Below are positions 14,658 to 22,062 of a stretch of 31,164 nt of DNA, one piece after another. Position 1 is the stretch's first letter; each line of letters starts with the position of its first letter. The stretch is taken from assembly GCA_035532755.1 (NCBI GenBank), contig DATKQI010000011.1, positions 1 to 31,164 of the forward strand, read 5' to 3'. The position numbers were made by a program, and so were the translations under genes. The DNA is from DATKQI01 sp035532755 (GTDB lineage: Bacteria > Pseudomonadota > Alphaproteobacteria > Acetobacterales > Acetobacteraceae). Below the pieces are notes generated by a model, which was given only the letters and a program-made list of their open reading frames with translations, was not told the DNA's origin and searched no databases.

Positions 14658-15693
14658 CCTGCTGCAGCAGCCGTGCTGCCGCCTGGTCGTCACCCAGCTG
14701 CGCGGGCCGGATCGGTGCGGGATGCAGGCTGGCCATCGGAACGAGCAGCGCGTTGGGCGCGACCCCCGGCACCAGCGGGTATTCGTAGTCCACCGTGCTT
14801 TTCGCCAGCATCTCCTGCGCCTCCCTGCTCACCATGAAGGCCAGGAACCGCTGCGCCGCCGCCTGGTGGCGGGAGGAGGCGAGCAGGGCGGCACCCGAGA
14901 CGTTGATGAGGTTGCCGACATCTGCCGGCGCGAACCGATGCAGCGCGCTGGGCGTGCGCGCCGCGCCGAATTCGGTGCGCAGCCGCGCCCAGTAATAGTT
15001 GTTGACGATCCCCGTGGCGACCGAGCCGCGATTGACCGCCGCCACCACGCCCTCGTCATCGTCATACACATGGGCGTTGTTCCTGAGCCCCTTCAGCCAG
15101 GCCAGCGCCGCCGCCTTGCCTTTCAGCCGGATGACCGCGCCGACCAGCGGCAGGAAATCGGCATCGCTCGGCGCGATCGCCACCCTGCCCTTCCATTGCG
15201 GCTTGGCGAGGTCCATCAGCGAGGCGGGCAGCGCCGATCTGGCGATGACCTTGGGGTTGTAGGCCAGCACGTTCTCCCGCGCGAGCACGCCGAGCCAGGA
15301 GCCATCCGGCGCGCTGTCCGCCGCCGGCACGCGGGCGAGCGTGGCGGGCGCCACGGGGGCGAGCAGGTGATGTTCATCGAGCAGCACCAGCTCCGGCGAG
15401 TTTTCCACGAACACCACATCGGCCGGAGAGGATTTGCCCTCGCGGACGATCTGGCTCGCGATTCCCGGCGCCTCGCCGTTGTGCACGCGCACGCGGATGC
15501 CGGTCTGCTTCGTGAAGGCATCGGTGAGGAGCTTCACCACCTGGGCGTGCTGGGCGCTGTAGAGCGTGAGCGTTTCCGGCACGGCGGCGCGCGCGGGCGG
15601 GATGAGGCCGAGCGTGGCGGCGGCGAGCGCAAGGGCGGTGAGCGCCCCGGCGCCATGGCGGCGGACGGGGGAGCGGGAAGCGCGGGGAAGCAT
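14644..15693 (-). CDS. fbpA: Ferric-iron ABC transporter, periplasmic binding protein (FbpA-like)
   Basis: A 349-residue binding protein with a Sec-type signal peptide (basic N-terminus, hydrophobic core, cleavage around ARAAVPE near residue 37). LTLYSAQHAQVVKLLTDAFT is the standard FbpA opening, and the adjacent tyrosines in VNNYYWARL match the Tyr pair that coordinates Fe3+ in FbpA/FutA proteins. It should collect ferric iron in the periplasm for FbpB-FbpC. ATG 15693 has AGGAGA 7 nt upstream. The gene leads the operon and is preceded by a promoter whose spacer holds a Fur-type palindrome, so expression should rise when iron is scarce. Confidence 0.92.
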   Translation of the reverse strand: MLPRASRSPVRRHGAGALTALALAAATLGLIPPARAAVPETLTLYSAQHAQVVKLLTDAFTKQTGIRVRVHNGEAPGIASQIVREGKSSPADVVFVENSPELVLLDEHHLLAPVAPATLARVPAADSAPDGSWLGVLARENVLAYNPKVIARSALPASLMDLAKPQWKGRVAIAPSDADFLPLVGAVIRLKGKAAALAWLKGLRNNAHVYDDDEGVVAAVNRGSVATGIVNNYYWARLRTEFGAARTPSALHRFAPADVGNLINVSGAALLASSRHQAAAQRFLAFMVSREAQEMLAKSTVDYEYPLVPGVAPNALLVPMASLHPAPIRPAQLGDDQAAARLLQQAGLI

Positions 15694-15731
15694 GCGGGAT
15701 TCTCCTGGTCGGGCGGCTGCGGTGGTTGCGA

Positions 15732-15759
15732 ACGATAATGAGAATAATTCTCATGTCAA
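15732..15759 (-). promoter_or_regulatory. Promoter of the fbpABC operon
   Basis: On the minus strand TTGACA (15759-15754), 16-nt spacer, TATCGT (15737-15732). The -35 is a perfect consensus match. It would give a leader of about 30 nt that includes the AGGAGA ribosome-binding site. Confidence 0.62.
15738..15754. promoter_or_regulatory. Fur-type operator in the fbpA promoter
   Basis: ATGAGAATAATTCTCAT is a perfect palindrome (8+1+8). Its inner 15 bp, TGAGAATAATTCTCA, fit the 7-1-7 Fur motif TGATAATNATTATCA with one symmetric change. It fills the space between the -35 and -10 elements, an ideal position for iron-dependent repression. Confidence 0.72.
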
Positions 15760-15785
15760 CGCCGGCACCCGCTCCGTTGCGGATC

Positions 15786-15816
15786 ATGGCGCCGATTGTC
15801 GATGACGCCGCGCCAT
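15786..15816. repeat. Inverted repeat over the amino-acid ABC promoter
   Basis: ATGGCGC (15786-15792) and its exact complement GCGCCAT (15810-15816) are separated by 17 bp. The arms straddle the -35 hexamer of the predicted promoter and the right arm lies in its spacer, so it could be an operator for an unidentified regulator. Confidence 0.35.
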
Positions 15817-15824
15817 GCTAGTTT
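15796..15824 (+). promoter_or_regulatory. Candidate promoter of the amino-acid ABC operon
   Basis: TTGTCG (15796-15801), 17-nt spacer, TAGTTT (15819-15824) preceded by TGC. The leader to ATG 15916 would be about 85 nt and is unusually A/T-rich for this genome. Confidence 0.45.
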
Positions 15825-15915
15825 CGATGTGTCGCAAATTGTTGAATAAAGCAGTAAATAATAACTGGACAACCGTTCATGAAACACATGCAACGGCTTC
15901 TCGTGGAGGGATGAA

Positions 15916-16731
15916 ATGAAGTATTGGAAGAGCATAACGCGGATCATCATTGGTGGTGTTCTGCTGATGGGTGGGCTGGCGACGGCCCGTGCCGGCGAGA
16001 TGAGCACGATCAAGAGCCGCGGCACGCTCATCGTGGGTGTGAAGGCGGACTATCCGCCGTTCGGCTTCCGGCTGCCTTCGGGCGAGATCAAGGGCATCGA
16101 GCCGGACCTCGCGGCCGATGTCGCGAAGCGGCTGGGCGTGAAGGTGCAGTACGTGCCGGTGAACGCCTCGAACCGGATGCAGTTCCTGGAGCAGGGCAAG
16201 ATCGACCTGATGATCGCGACCATGACCGACACGCCGGCGCGCGAGAAGGTCATCTGGATCGTCAAGCCCGACTACTACGCTTCCGGCTACAACCTGATGC
16301 TGCCGAAATCCCTGGCTGTGAAGGCCTGGACGGACCTGAAGGGCAAGCCGGTCTGCGGCATCCAGGGCGCGTATTACAACAAGAGCGTGGCCGAGAAATA
16401 CGGCGCCAAGGTCGTGGCCTTCACCGGCACGGCGGAGGCGCTGACGGCGCTGAAGCAGGGCCGCTGCATCGGCTTCCTGTACGACAACACCGCGATCCAG
16501 GGGCAACTGGTGAGCGGCCAGTGGAACACTTTCCATATGCCGCTGCCGACCGAGGACGCCCTGCCCTGGGGGCTGGCCGTGCGGCTCGGCGCGACCAAGC
16601 TGCATGCGTTCATGGCCGGCGTGGTGAAGGACTGGCACAAGAGCGGCGAAATCCTGAAGCTTGAAACGAAATACGGCATCCAGCACGCGCCGTATGCGGA
16701 GGAGATGCACAAGAAATACAGCAAAATGTAG
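15916..16731 (+). CDS. Amino-acid ABC transporter, periplasmic binding protein
   Basis: A 271-residue protein of binding-protein family 3 (HisJ/GlnH type). A signal peptide (about residues 1-26, ending TARAGE) precedes the standard opening IKSRGTLIVGVKADYPPFGF, then IKGIEPDLAADVAKRLGVKV and LMIATMTDTPAREKVIWIVKPDYYASG, which contain the ligand-binding region. It should bind a polar or charged amino acid and feed the two permeases downstream. ATG 15916 has GGAGGG 5 nt upstream. A palindromic repeat separates it from the first permease gene, which may let the binding protein be made in excess. The exact amino acid cannot be read from sequence. Confidence 0.92.
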   Translation: MKYWKSITRIIIGGVLLMGGLATARAGEMSTIKSRGTLIVGVKADYPPFGFRLPSGEIKGIEPDLAADVAKRLGVKVQYVPVNASNRMQFLEQGKIDLMIATMTDTPAREKVIWIVKPDYYASGYNLMLPKSLAVKAWTDLKGKPVCGIQGAYYNKSVAEKYGAKVVAFTGTAEALTALKQGRCIGFLYDNTAIQGQLVSGQWNTFHMPLPTEDALPWGLAVRLGATKLHAFMAGVVKDWHKSGEILKLETKYGIQHAPYAEEMHKKYSKM

Positions 16732-16761
16732 TATCAGACTGCGGAAGTGCCGATTCTCCCT

Positions 16762-16849
16762 CCGTCGTGCCGGCGACGGCCGGCATCCGGGCTCACCGCG
16801 CCGGTTGACGGCCCGCGCGCCTGGACTCCGGCTTTCGCCGGAGTGACGG
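16762..16849. repeat. Dispersed palindromic intergenic repeat (about 88 bp)
   Basis: The ends, CCGTCGTGCCGGC and GCCGGAGTGACGG, are imperfect complements. Inside are two perfect hairpins: TGCCGGC/GCCGGCA around GACG (16768-16785) and ACTCCGGC/GCCGGAGT around TTTC (16825-16844). On the minus strand it translates as PVTPAKAGVQ, resembling the PAKAG peptide known from widespread proteobacterial intergenic repeats often mis-called as genes. It occupies about half of the gap between the binding-protein and permease genes. Confidence 0.7.
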
Positions 16850-16901
16850 GGAGGGGCGTGCCCGGGCAGGCGGGCATCAAGGCCCGCCGAGGAAAGGGGC
16901 G

Positions 16902-17651
16902 ATGAACGTGATCGCCGCCTGGTTCAAGCAGCTTTACCAGACGACCGGGATCAACCTCACGATCTTCTACGATCCGTTTGATCGCGCGCGCTTCCTGCAC
17001 GGGTTCCTCGTCACCATCGAACTGTCCGTGATCTGCCTTGTCGCTTCGATGATCGTCGGCGTTATCGGGGCATGGCTCCAAGGCTCCCGCCTCGTCTGGA
17101 CGCGGCGGATCGTGCAGGGCTACATCCAGCTTTTCCGCAACACGCCGAATCTGGTGCAGCTCTATTTCTTCTATTTCGGGTTGAGTTCCCTGCTGCCGAC
17201 CGTGAAGAATGCGATCGGCATGCAGGCGCCGATGATCAGCGGCTTCGTCTGGGTGTGCATCTCGCTGAGCTTCTTCGCCGGCGCGTTCAACGTGGAAATC
17301 TTCCGCTCCGGCATCGAGGCGGTGCCGACCGCCACGATCGAGGCGGCCGAGGCGCTGGGCTACACCCGCCTGCAAGCCTATATCCATGTGGTGCTGCCGC
17401 TGGCGTTCCGCGTGTGCCTGCCGGCGCTGAACAACAACCTTGTCAACCTGCTGAAGACCACCACCCTGGCCTACGCGGTGGCCGTTCCGGAGCTGCTGTA
17501 CGTCTCCGCGCAGATCTGGTCCGACAGCGTGAACGTGCCGGAGATGATGATCGTGCTTCTGCTTGTCTATATCGGGCTTGTCGGCATTCTGGTCGCGGGC
17601 ATGCACCGGCTGGAGCACGCGATGCGCCTGCCGGGATACCACCGGACATGA
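16902..17651 (+). CDS. Amino-acid ABC transporter, permease 1
   Basis: A 249-residue HisM/HisQ-type permease with about five transmembrane segments. The GFLVTIELSVICLVASMIVG segment, FRNTPNLVQLYFFYFGL, and the EAA loop IEAAEALGYTRLQAYIHVVLP (roughly residues 147-167) are diagnostic of polar amino-acid permeases. ATG 16902 has GGAAAGGGG just upstream. The stop overlaps the second permease start (ATGA). The two permeases should form the heterodimeric inner-membrane channel. It lies 170 nt after the binding-protein gene, beyond the palindromic repeat. Confidence 0.93.
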   Translation: MNVIAAWFKQLYQTTGINLTIFYDPFDRARFLHGFLVTIELSVICLVASMIVGVIGAWLQGSRLVWTRRIVQGYIQLFRNTPNLVQLYFFYFGLSSLLPTVKNAIGMQAPMISGFVWVCISLSFFAGAFNVEIFRSGIEAVPTATIEAAEALGYTRLQAYIHVVLPLAFRVCLPALNNNLVNLLKTTTLAYAVAVPELLYVSAQIWSDSVNVPEMMIVLLLVYIGLVGILVAGMHRLEHAMRLPGYHRT

Positions 17652-18508
17652 CGATGCGGCAGCCACCCGCTTCCGCTTTCGTCACGGACCTGCCTGTTCT
17701 GCTGCCGATGCGGACAGCCAAGGAACCGGCGCCGCAGGTGCGGCTGTGGCACGGCGCGGTGCTGTGCGCCGTTGTCCTGCTCTGTGCCGGCATCGCGCAT
17801 GCCGGGGCGAGCCCGGCGGCCCGGGCGGGCGTGATCGCGATCCTGATCAAATGGACGCCGCTGCTGTTCCGCGGGTTCCTGTTCAACGTGCTGATCAGCA
17901 TGATGGCGATGGCGCTCGGCACCGCGCTCGGCACGGTGCTCGGGTTGATGCTGATCTCGCTGCGGCGGCCGGTGCGGTCTGGAAGCTGGTTCATCACGCA
18001 GTTCTTCCGCAATGCGCCGTGGCTGGTGCTGCTGTTCTTCGCGATGTACATGCTGCCGTTCCGCATCGCGATCGGGCCGGTGGTGATCCCCCTGCCCGAC
18101 TGGTTCAAGGCCGTGATCGGCTTCAGCCTGCCGGTGATGGCGAATGTGGCGGAGATCGTGCGCGGGGCCGTGGGCTCCATCCCGTCCGGCCAGTGGGAGG
18201 CGGCGGAATCTCTTGCTTTCAGCCGCCGGCAGCAGATCTGGTCGATCATCCTGCCGCAATGTGTGAAGCGCATGCTGCCGCCGTGGATGAACCTCTATGC
18301 GATCCTGACGATGGCGACGGTGCTTGCCTCCATCGTCGGCGTGAACGAGGTGATGACGCTGGCCGGGCAGGTTTCCGCGGCCGAGGGCGGGCGGACGGAT
18401 CTGCTCACGCCGCTGTACGGCTACATCCTGATCTGGTTCTTCCTCTACTCCTACCCCATTGCCCGGCTGACGACCCGGCTGGAGCGGAAATTCGCGGTGA
18501 AGATATGA
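17648..18508 (+). CDS. Amino-acid ABC transporter, permease 2
   Basis: A 286-residue second permease of the same family. After a non-conserved N-terminus and a first membrane segment (LWHGAVLCAVVLLCAGIAHA), it shows TPLLFRGFLFNVLISMMAMAL, FFRNAPWLVLLFFAMYMLPF and the EAA loop WEAAESLAFSRRQQIWSIILP. It starts at ATG 17648, overlapping the stop of permease 1 by 4 nt; ATG 17654 is an alternative two codons later. The ATPase gene follows after 22 nt. It is longer than permease 1 because of the extra N-terminal segment. Confidence 0.91.
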   Translation: MTMRQPPASAFVTDLPVLLPMRTAKEPAPQVRLWHGAVLCAVVLLCAGIAHAGASPAARAGVIAILIKWTPLLFRGFLFNVLISMMAMALGTALGTVLGLMLISLRRPVRSGSWFITQFFRNAPWLVLLFFAMYMLPFRIAIGPVVIPLPDWFKAVIGFSLPVMANVAEIVRGAVGSIPSGQWEAAESLAFSRRQQIWSIILPQCVKRMLPPWMNLYAILTMATVLASIVGVNEVMTLAGQVSAAEGGRTDLLTPLYGYILIWFFLYSYPIARLTTRLERKFAVKI

Positions 18509-18530
18509 ACCCCTGCCTGGAATCGCTGCG

Positions 18531-19298
<768 letters not shown>

Positions 19299-19319
19299 CT
19301 GGCGATACGCGTCCGCATT

Positions 19320-19368
19320 TTTTCCGGACCTTGGCCGATGGGCGCGCTACGCCAACGAGGTCCGAAAA
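19320..19368. repeat. Imperfect hairpin between the ABC ATPase and eamA genes
   Basis: TTTTCCGGACCT with TGGC (19320-19335) pairs with GCCAACGAGGTCCGAAAA (19351-19368) apart from an extra C and a 3-nt bulge. There is no U-run downstream on either strand, so it is not a standard terminator; it may be a leader structure or operator. Confidence 0.4.
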
Positions 19369-19444
19369 TGGCGAGAACGGCGGCGGCTTCTGCGCCATAC
19401 CTGCCCCGACAGAGCGGGCCGGCAGGCCGCGGAAGGAGACGGCC

Positions 19445-20377
19445 ATGCAGAAACCTCCGACGATGGGCATGACGGAATGGGTGCTGCTGATCGTGCTGTC
19501 GGTGCTGTGGGGCGGATCGTTCTTCTTCCTCAAGATTCTGGTGGACGTTCTGCCGCCGTTCACCGTGGTGTTCGGCCGCGTGGGGATCGCGGCGGTGGCG
19601 ATGAATGCGCTGCTTCTGCTGCGGCGCGACCCGATGCCGATCTCCCCGCGCCTGTGGATGTCCTTCATCGTGATGGGCCTGCTGAACAACGTGCTGCCGT
19701 TCTGCCTGTTCGCCTGGGCCGAGGTGCGGCTGACGAGCGGGCTGGCCGCCATCCTCAACGCGACCACGCCGATCTTCACCGTAATCGTCGCCCACGGGCT
19801 GACGCGGGATGAGCGGTTGAGCCCGGCCAAGGGGTTCGGCGTGCTGTTCGGGTTCGCGGGCGTGGCCGTGCTGATCGGGCCCGATGTGCTGCGCGGGTTC
19901 GCCTCGGCCGATCTGCCGGGGGAGATCGGGTGTCTGGCCGCCGCACTCCTCTATGCCTTCGCCGGCATCTACGGGCGGAGGTTCCGGGGCATTCCCGCGC
20001 TGAAGGTGGCGACCGGGCAGGTGACGGCCAGCGCGTTCGTGATGCTGCCGGTGGCGGCCGTGGCGGACCGGTTCTGGGCGCTGCCGGCGCCGGGTGCTGT
20101 GGCATGGGGGGCGCTCGCGGGCATCGCGCTGCTCAGCACCGCGCTGGCCTACCTGCTGTACTTCCGCATCCTGGCGGTCGCGGGGGCGACCAATGTCGTG
20201 CTGGTGACATTCCTGCTGCCGATCAGCACGCTGATCCTGGGCAGCCTGTTCCTGGGCGAGCCGATCACCATCGCCGCCTGCGCGGGCATGGCGCTGATCG
20301 CCTGCGGGCTTGCCGCGATCGACGGGCGGCTGCTGCGGGCGGCGCGGCTGCGTCTTTTTGCGCGGAACGCCTCGTAG
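19445..20377 (+). CDS. EamA family (DMT superfamily) transporter
   Basis: A 310-residue integral membrane protein with about ten transmembrane helices in two EamA repeats. LLIVLSVLWGGSFFFLKILV at the start, FAWAEVRLTSGLAAILNATTPIF at the end of repeat one, and LLSTALAYLLYFRILAVAGAT with LLPISTLILGSLFLGEPIT in repeat two are typical of drug/metabolite exporters such as RhaT/YdcZ relatives. ATG 19445 has AAGGAGAC 4-5 nt upstream. It lies 146 nt after the amino-acid importer on the same strand, so read-through from that operon is possible. The substrate is unknown; amino-acid or metabolite export is a common role. Confidence 0.9.
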   Translation: MQKPPTMGMTEWVLLIVLSVLWGGSFFFLKILVDVLPPFTVVFGRVGIAAVAMNALLLLRRDPMPISPRLWMSFIVMGLLNNVLPFCLFAWAEVRLTSGLAAILNATTPIFTVIVAHGLTRDERLSPAKGFGVLFGFAGVAVLIGPDVLRGFASADLPGEIGCLAAALLYAFAGIYGRRFRGIPALKVATGQVTASAFVMLPVAAVADRFWALPAPGAVAWGALAGIALLSTALAYLLYFRILAVAGATNVVLVTFLLPISTLILGSLFLGEPITIAACAGMALIACGLAAIDGRLLRAARLRLFARNAS

Positions 20378-20430
20378 GGCATCCGGCCTGCCCCTGGCGG
20401 CCGGCAGCGCGGCTTGGTAAGCTTGTGGCG

Positions 20431-20643
20431 ATGGCGCGGGCATGGATCGCAGCAGTGGTCGGCGTGGGCGGGTTCCTGGCCTATGTGGCGGGGGTGGTCA
20501 GCCTCTCTTCCGTGCTGCCGGCGCTGGCGCGGCCGCCGCTGTTCTGGGCGGTGCAGTTCGCCTTCTACGCCGCCGCCGGCATCCTCTGGGTGTTCCCGGC
20601 GAAATGGCTGATCGTATGGGTGGTGCGGGGGCGCGGCGCATGA
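20431..20643 (+). CDS. DUF2842 small membrane protein
   Basis: A 70-residue protein with two predicted transmembrane helices. The C-terminal half, VQFAFYAAAGILWVFPAKWLI followed by VWVV, matches the DUF2842 pattern (FYxxxGxxWxxPxxxLIxW) found in small alphaproteobacterial inner-membrane proteins of unknown function. No Shine-Dalgarno is seen before ATG 20431. The stop overlaps the aminotransferase start by 4 nt (ATGA), so the two are probably translated together. The function is unknown. Confidence 0.75.
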   Translation: MARAWIAAVVGVGGFLAYVAGVVSLSSVLPALARPPLFWAVQFAFYAAAGILWVFPAKWLIVWVVRGRGA

Positions 20644-21947
20644 ACGACGTTCTGGCCAATGCCGATCTCGATGCGGCGCTGGAGGAGGCGCGGGCCGCCT
20701 TCACCGCGCGCAACCCCGCAAGCCTCGCCCGCTTCACCGATGCCGCCGCGGTGATGCCGGGGGGCAATACCCGTTCCGTACTGTTTCACGCGCCCTTCCC
20801 GCTGGCCGTCGCGCGCGGCGAAGGCTGCCTGCTGTGGGACCTGGACGGGCATCGCTACATCGATTTCCTGGGCGAATACACCGCCGGGCTGTTCGGCCAT
20901 TCGCATCCGGCGATCGGCGCTGCGATCCGCGGCGCGCTGGCCGGCGGGATCAACCTCGGCGGGCATACCGTGGTCGAGGCGCAGTTCGCCCGCGCGGTGT
21001 GCGGGCGGTTCGGGCTGGAACGCGTGCGGTTCACCAATTCGGGCACCGAGGCGAACCTGATGGCGCTGGCCACCGCGCGCGCCCGCACCGGGCGGGGCAA
21101 GGTGGTGGCGTTCGCGGGCGGCTACCACGGCGGGTTGCTGACCTTCGCCGGCGGCGGCAGCCCGATCAACGCGCCGTTCGACGTGGCGCTGGCCCCGTAC
21201 AACGACAGCGCGGGCGCGCGGGCGGTGATCGAGACGCATCGCGCCGATCTGGCGGCCATCATCGTGGAGCCGATGCTGGGCGGGGGCGGCTGCATCCCCG
21301 GCACGCCAGAGTTTCTCGCTTCCCTGCGGCAGGGCGCGAGCGAGGCCGGGGCGCTGCTGGTGTTCGACGAGGTGATGACCTCCCGCCTCGCCCCCGGCGG
21401 GCTGCAATCGACCCTCGGCATCCGGCCGGACCTCACCACGCTCGGCAAATACGTGGGCGGGGGGATGAGCTTCGGGGCCTTCGGCGGGCGGGCGGAGGTG
21501 ATGGATGTGTTCGATCCGCGCCGGGCGGACGCGCTGCCGCACGCGGGCACCTTCAACAACAACGTGCTGACCATGGCCGCCGGGCTCGCGGCACTCACCG
21601 AGGTGTACACCCCCGAAGCCGCGGCGGCGCTGAACGCGCGCGGCGAGGCGCTGCGGGCGCGGCTGAACCGCATCGCTTCCGGCACGGTGCTGCAGTTCAC
21701 CGGCCTCGGCTCGATGATGACGGCGCATTTCCGCGCCGGGCCGATCCGCAGCCCCGCGGATGCCGCCACGGGGAATGCCGGGTTGAAGGAGCTGTTCTTC
21801 TTCGACCTGCTGGCCGCGGGGCTGTGGTTCGCCCGGCGCGGGATGATCAACCTTTCCCTGCCGATCGACGATGCGGCCTGCGATGCCCTGGCCGATGCGG
21901 TGGCGGAGTTCACCGCACTGCGCGGGCGGCTGCTCGCGGCGGATTGA
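20640..21947 (+). CDS. Class III aminotransferase, glutamate-1-semialdehyde aminomutase-like
   Basis: A 435-residue PLP enzyme of the class III family. FTNSGTEANLMALATARARTGRGK binds the cofactor phosphate, GGYHGG follows, Asp243 in VFDEVMTSR contacts the pyridine nitrogen and Lys270 in LTTLGKYVGGGMSFGAFGGR is the Schiff-base lysine. The order of motifs is closest to HemL-like aminomutases, but AGTFNNNVLTMAAG replaces the usual GTLSGNP-type motif, and the context gives no tetrapyrrole genes, so I do not call it hemL. It more likely transaminates or isomerises another amino acid. It overlaps the DUF2842 gene by 4 nt and ends 115 nt before ugpB. Confidence 0.88.
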   Translation: MNDVLANADLDAALEEARAAFTARNPASLARFTDAAAVMPGGNTRSVLFHAPFPLAVARGEGCLLWDLDGHRYIDFLGEYTAGLFGHSHPAIGAAIRGALAGGINLGGHTVVEAQFARAVCGRFGLERVRFTNSGTEANLMALATARARTGRGKVVAFAGGYHGGLLTFAGGGSPINAPFDVALAPYNDSAGARAVIETHRADLAAIIVEPMLGGGGCIPGTPEFLASLRQGASEAGALLVFDEVMTSRLAPGGLQSTLGIRPDLTTLGKYVGGGMSFGAFGGRAEVMDVFDPRRADALPHAGTFNNNVLTMAAGLAALTEVYTPEAAAALNARGEALRARLNRIASGTVLQFTGLGSMMTAHFRAGPIRSPADAATGNAGLKELFFFDLLAAGLWFARRGMINLSLPIDDAACDALADAVAEFTALRGRLLAAD

Positions 21948-21971
21948 CCCCTTTCCTTCGTTTCTTTGGGG

Positions 21972-22000
21972 GCTTCATCGAAGCGTCATAATACTGTAAT
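21972..22000 (+). promoter_or_regulatory. Pho-box-like array upstream of ugpB
   Basis: Three 7-bp half-sites at exact 11-bp intervals: GCTTCAT (21972), GCGTCAT (21983) and CTGTAAT (21994), with A/T-rich spacers between the last two. The last 18 bp match the Pho box CTGTCATAWAWCTGTCAY at about 14 positions. ugp operons are classical PhoB targets, which supports the reading. Confidence 0.5.
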
Positions 22001-22062
22001 TCGGACGCAACGGGTGGCCGCTACGCCGCAGGCCGACCCGAACAGGTGAGGAAGTTGAACCC

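Noticed and set aside
15911..15919. ATG at 15911 as start of the amino-acid binding protein
   Set aside because: That frame reads ATG AAA TGA and stops at once; the GGAGGG site fits ATG 15916.
16734..17666. Leftward open frame containing a PAKAG-type peptide
   Set aside because: This peptide comes from a dispersed palindromic repeat, and the rest of the frame is antisense to the permease gene.
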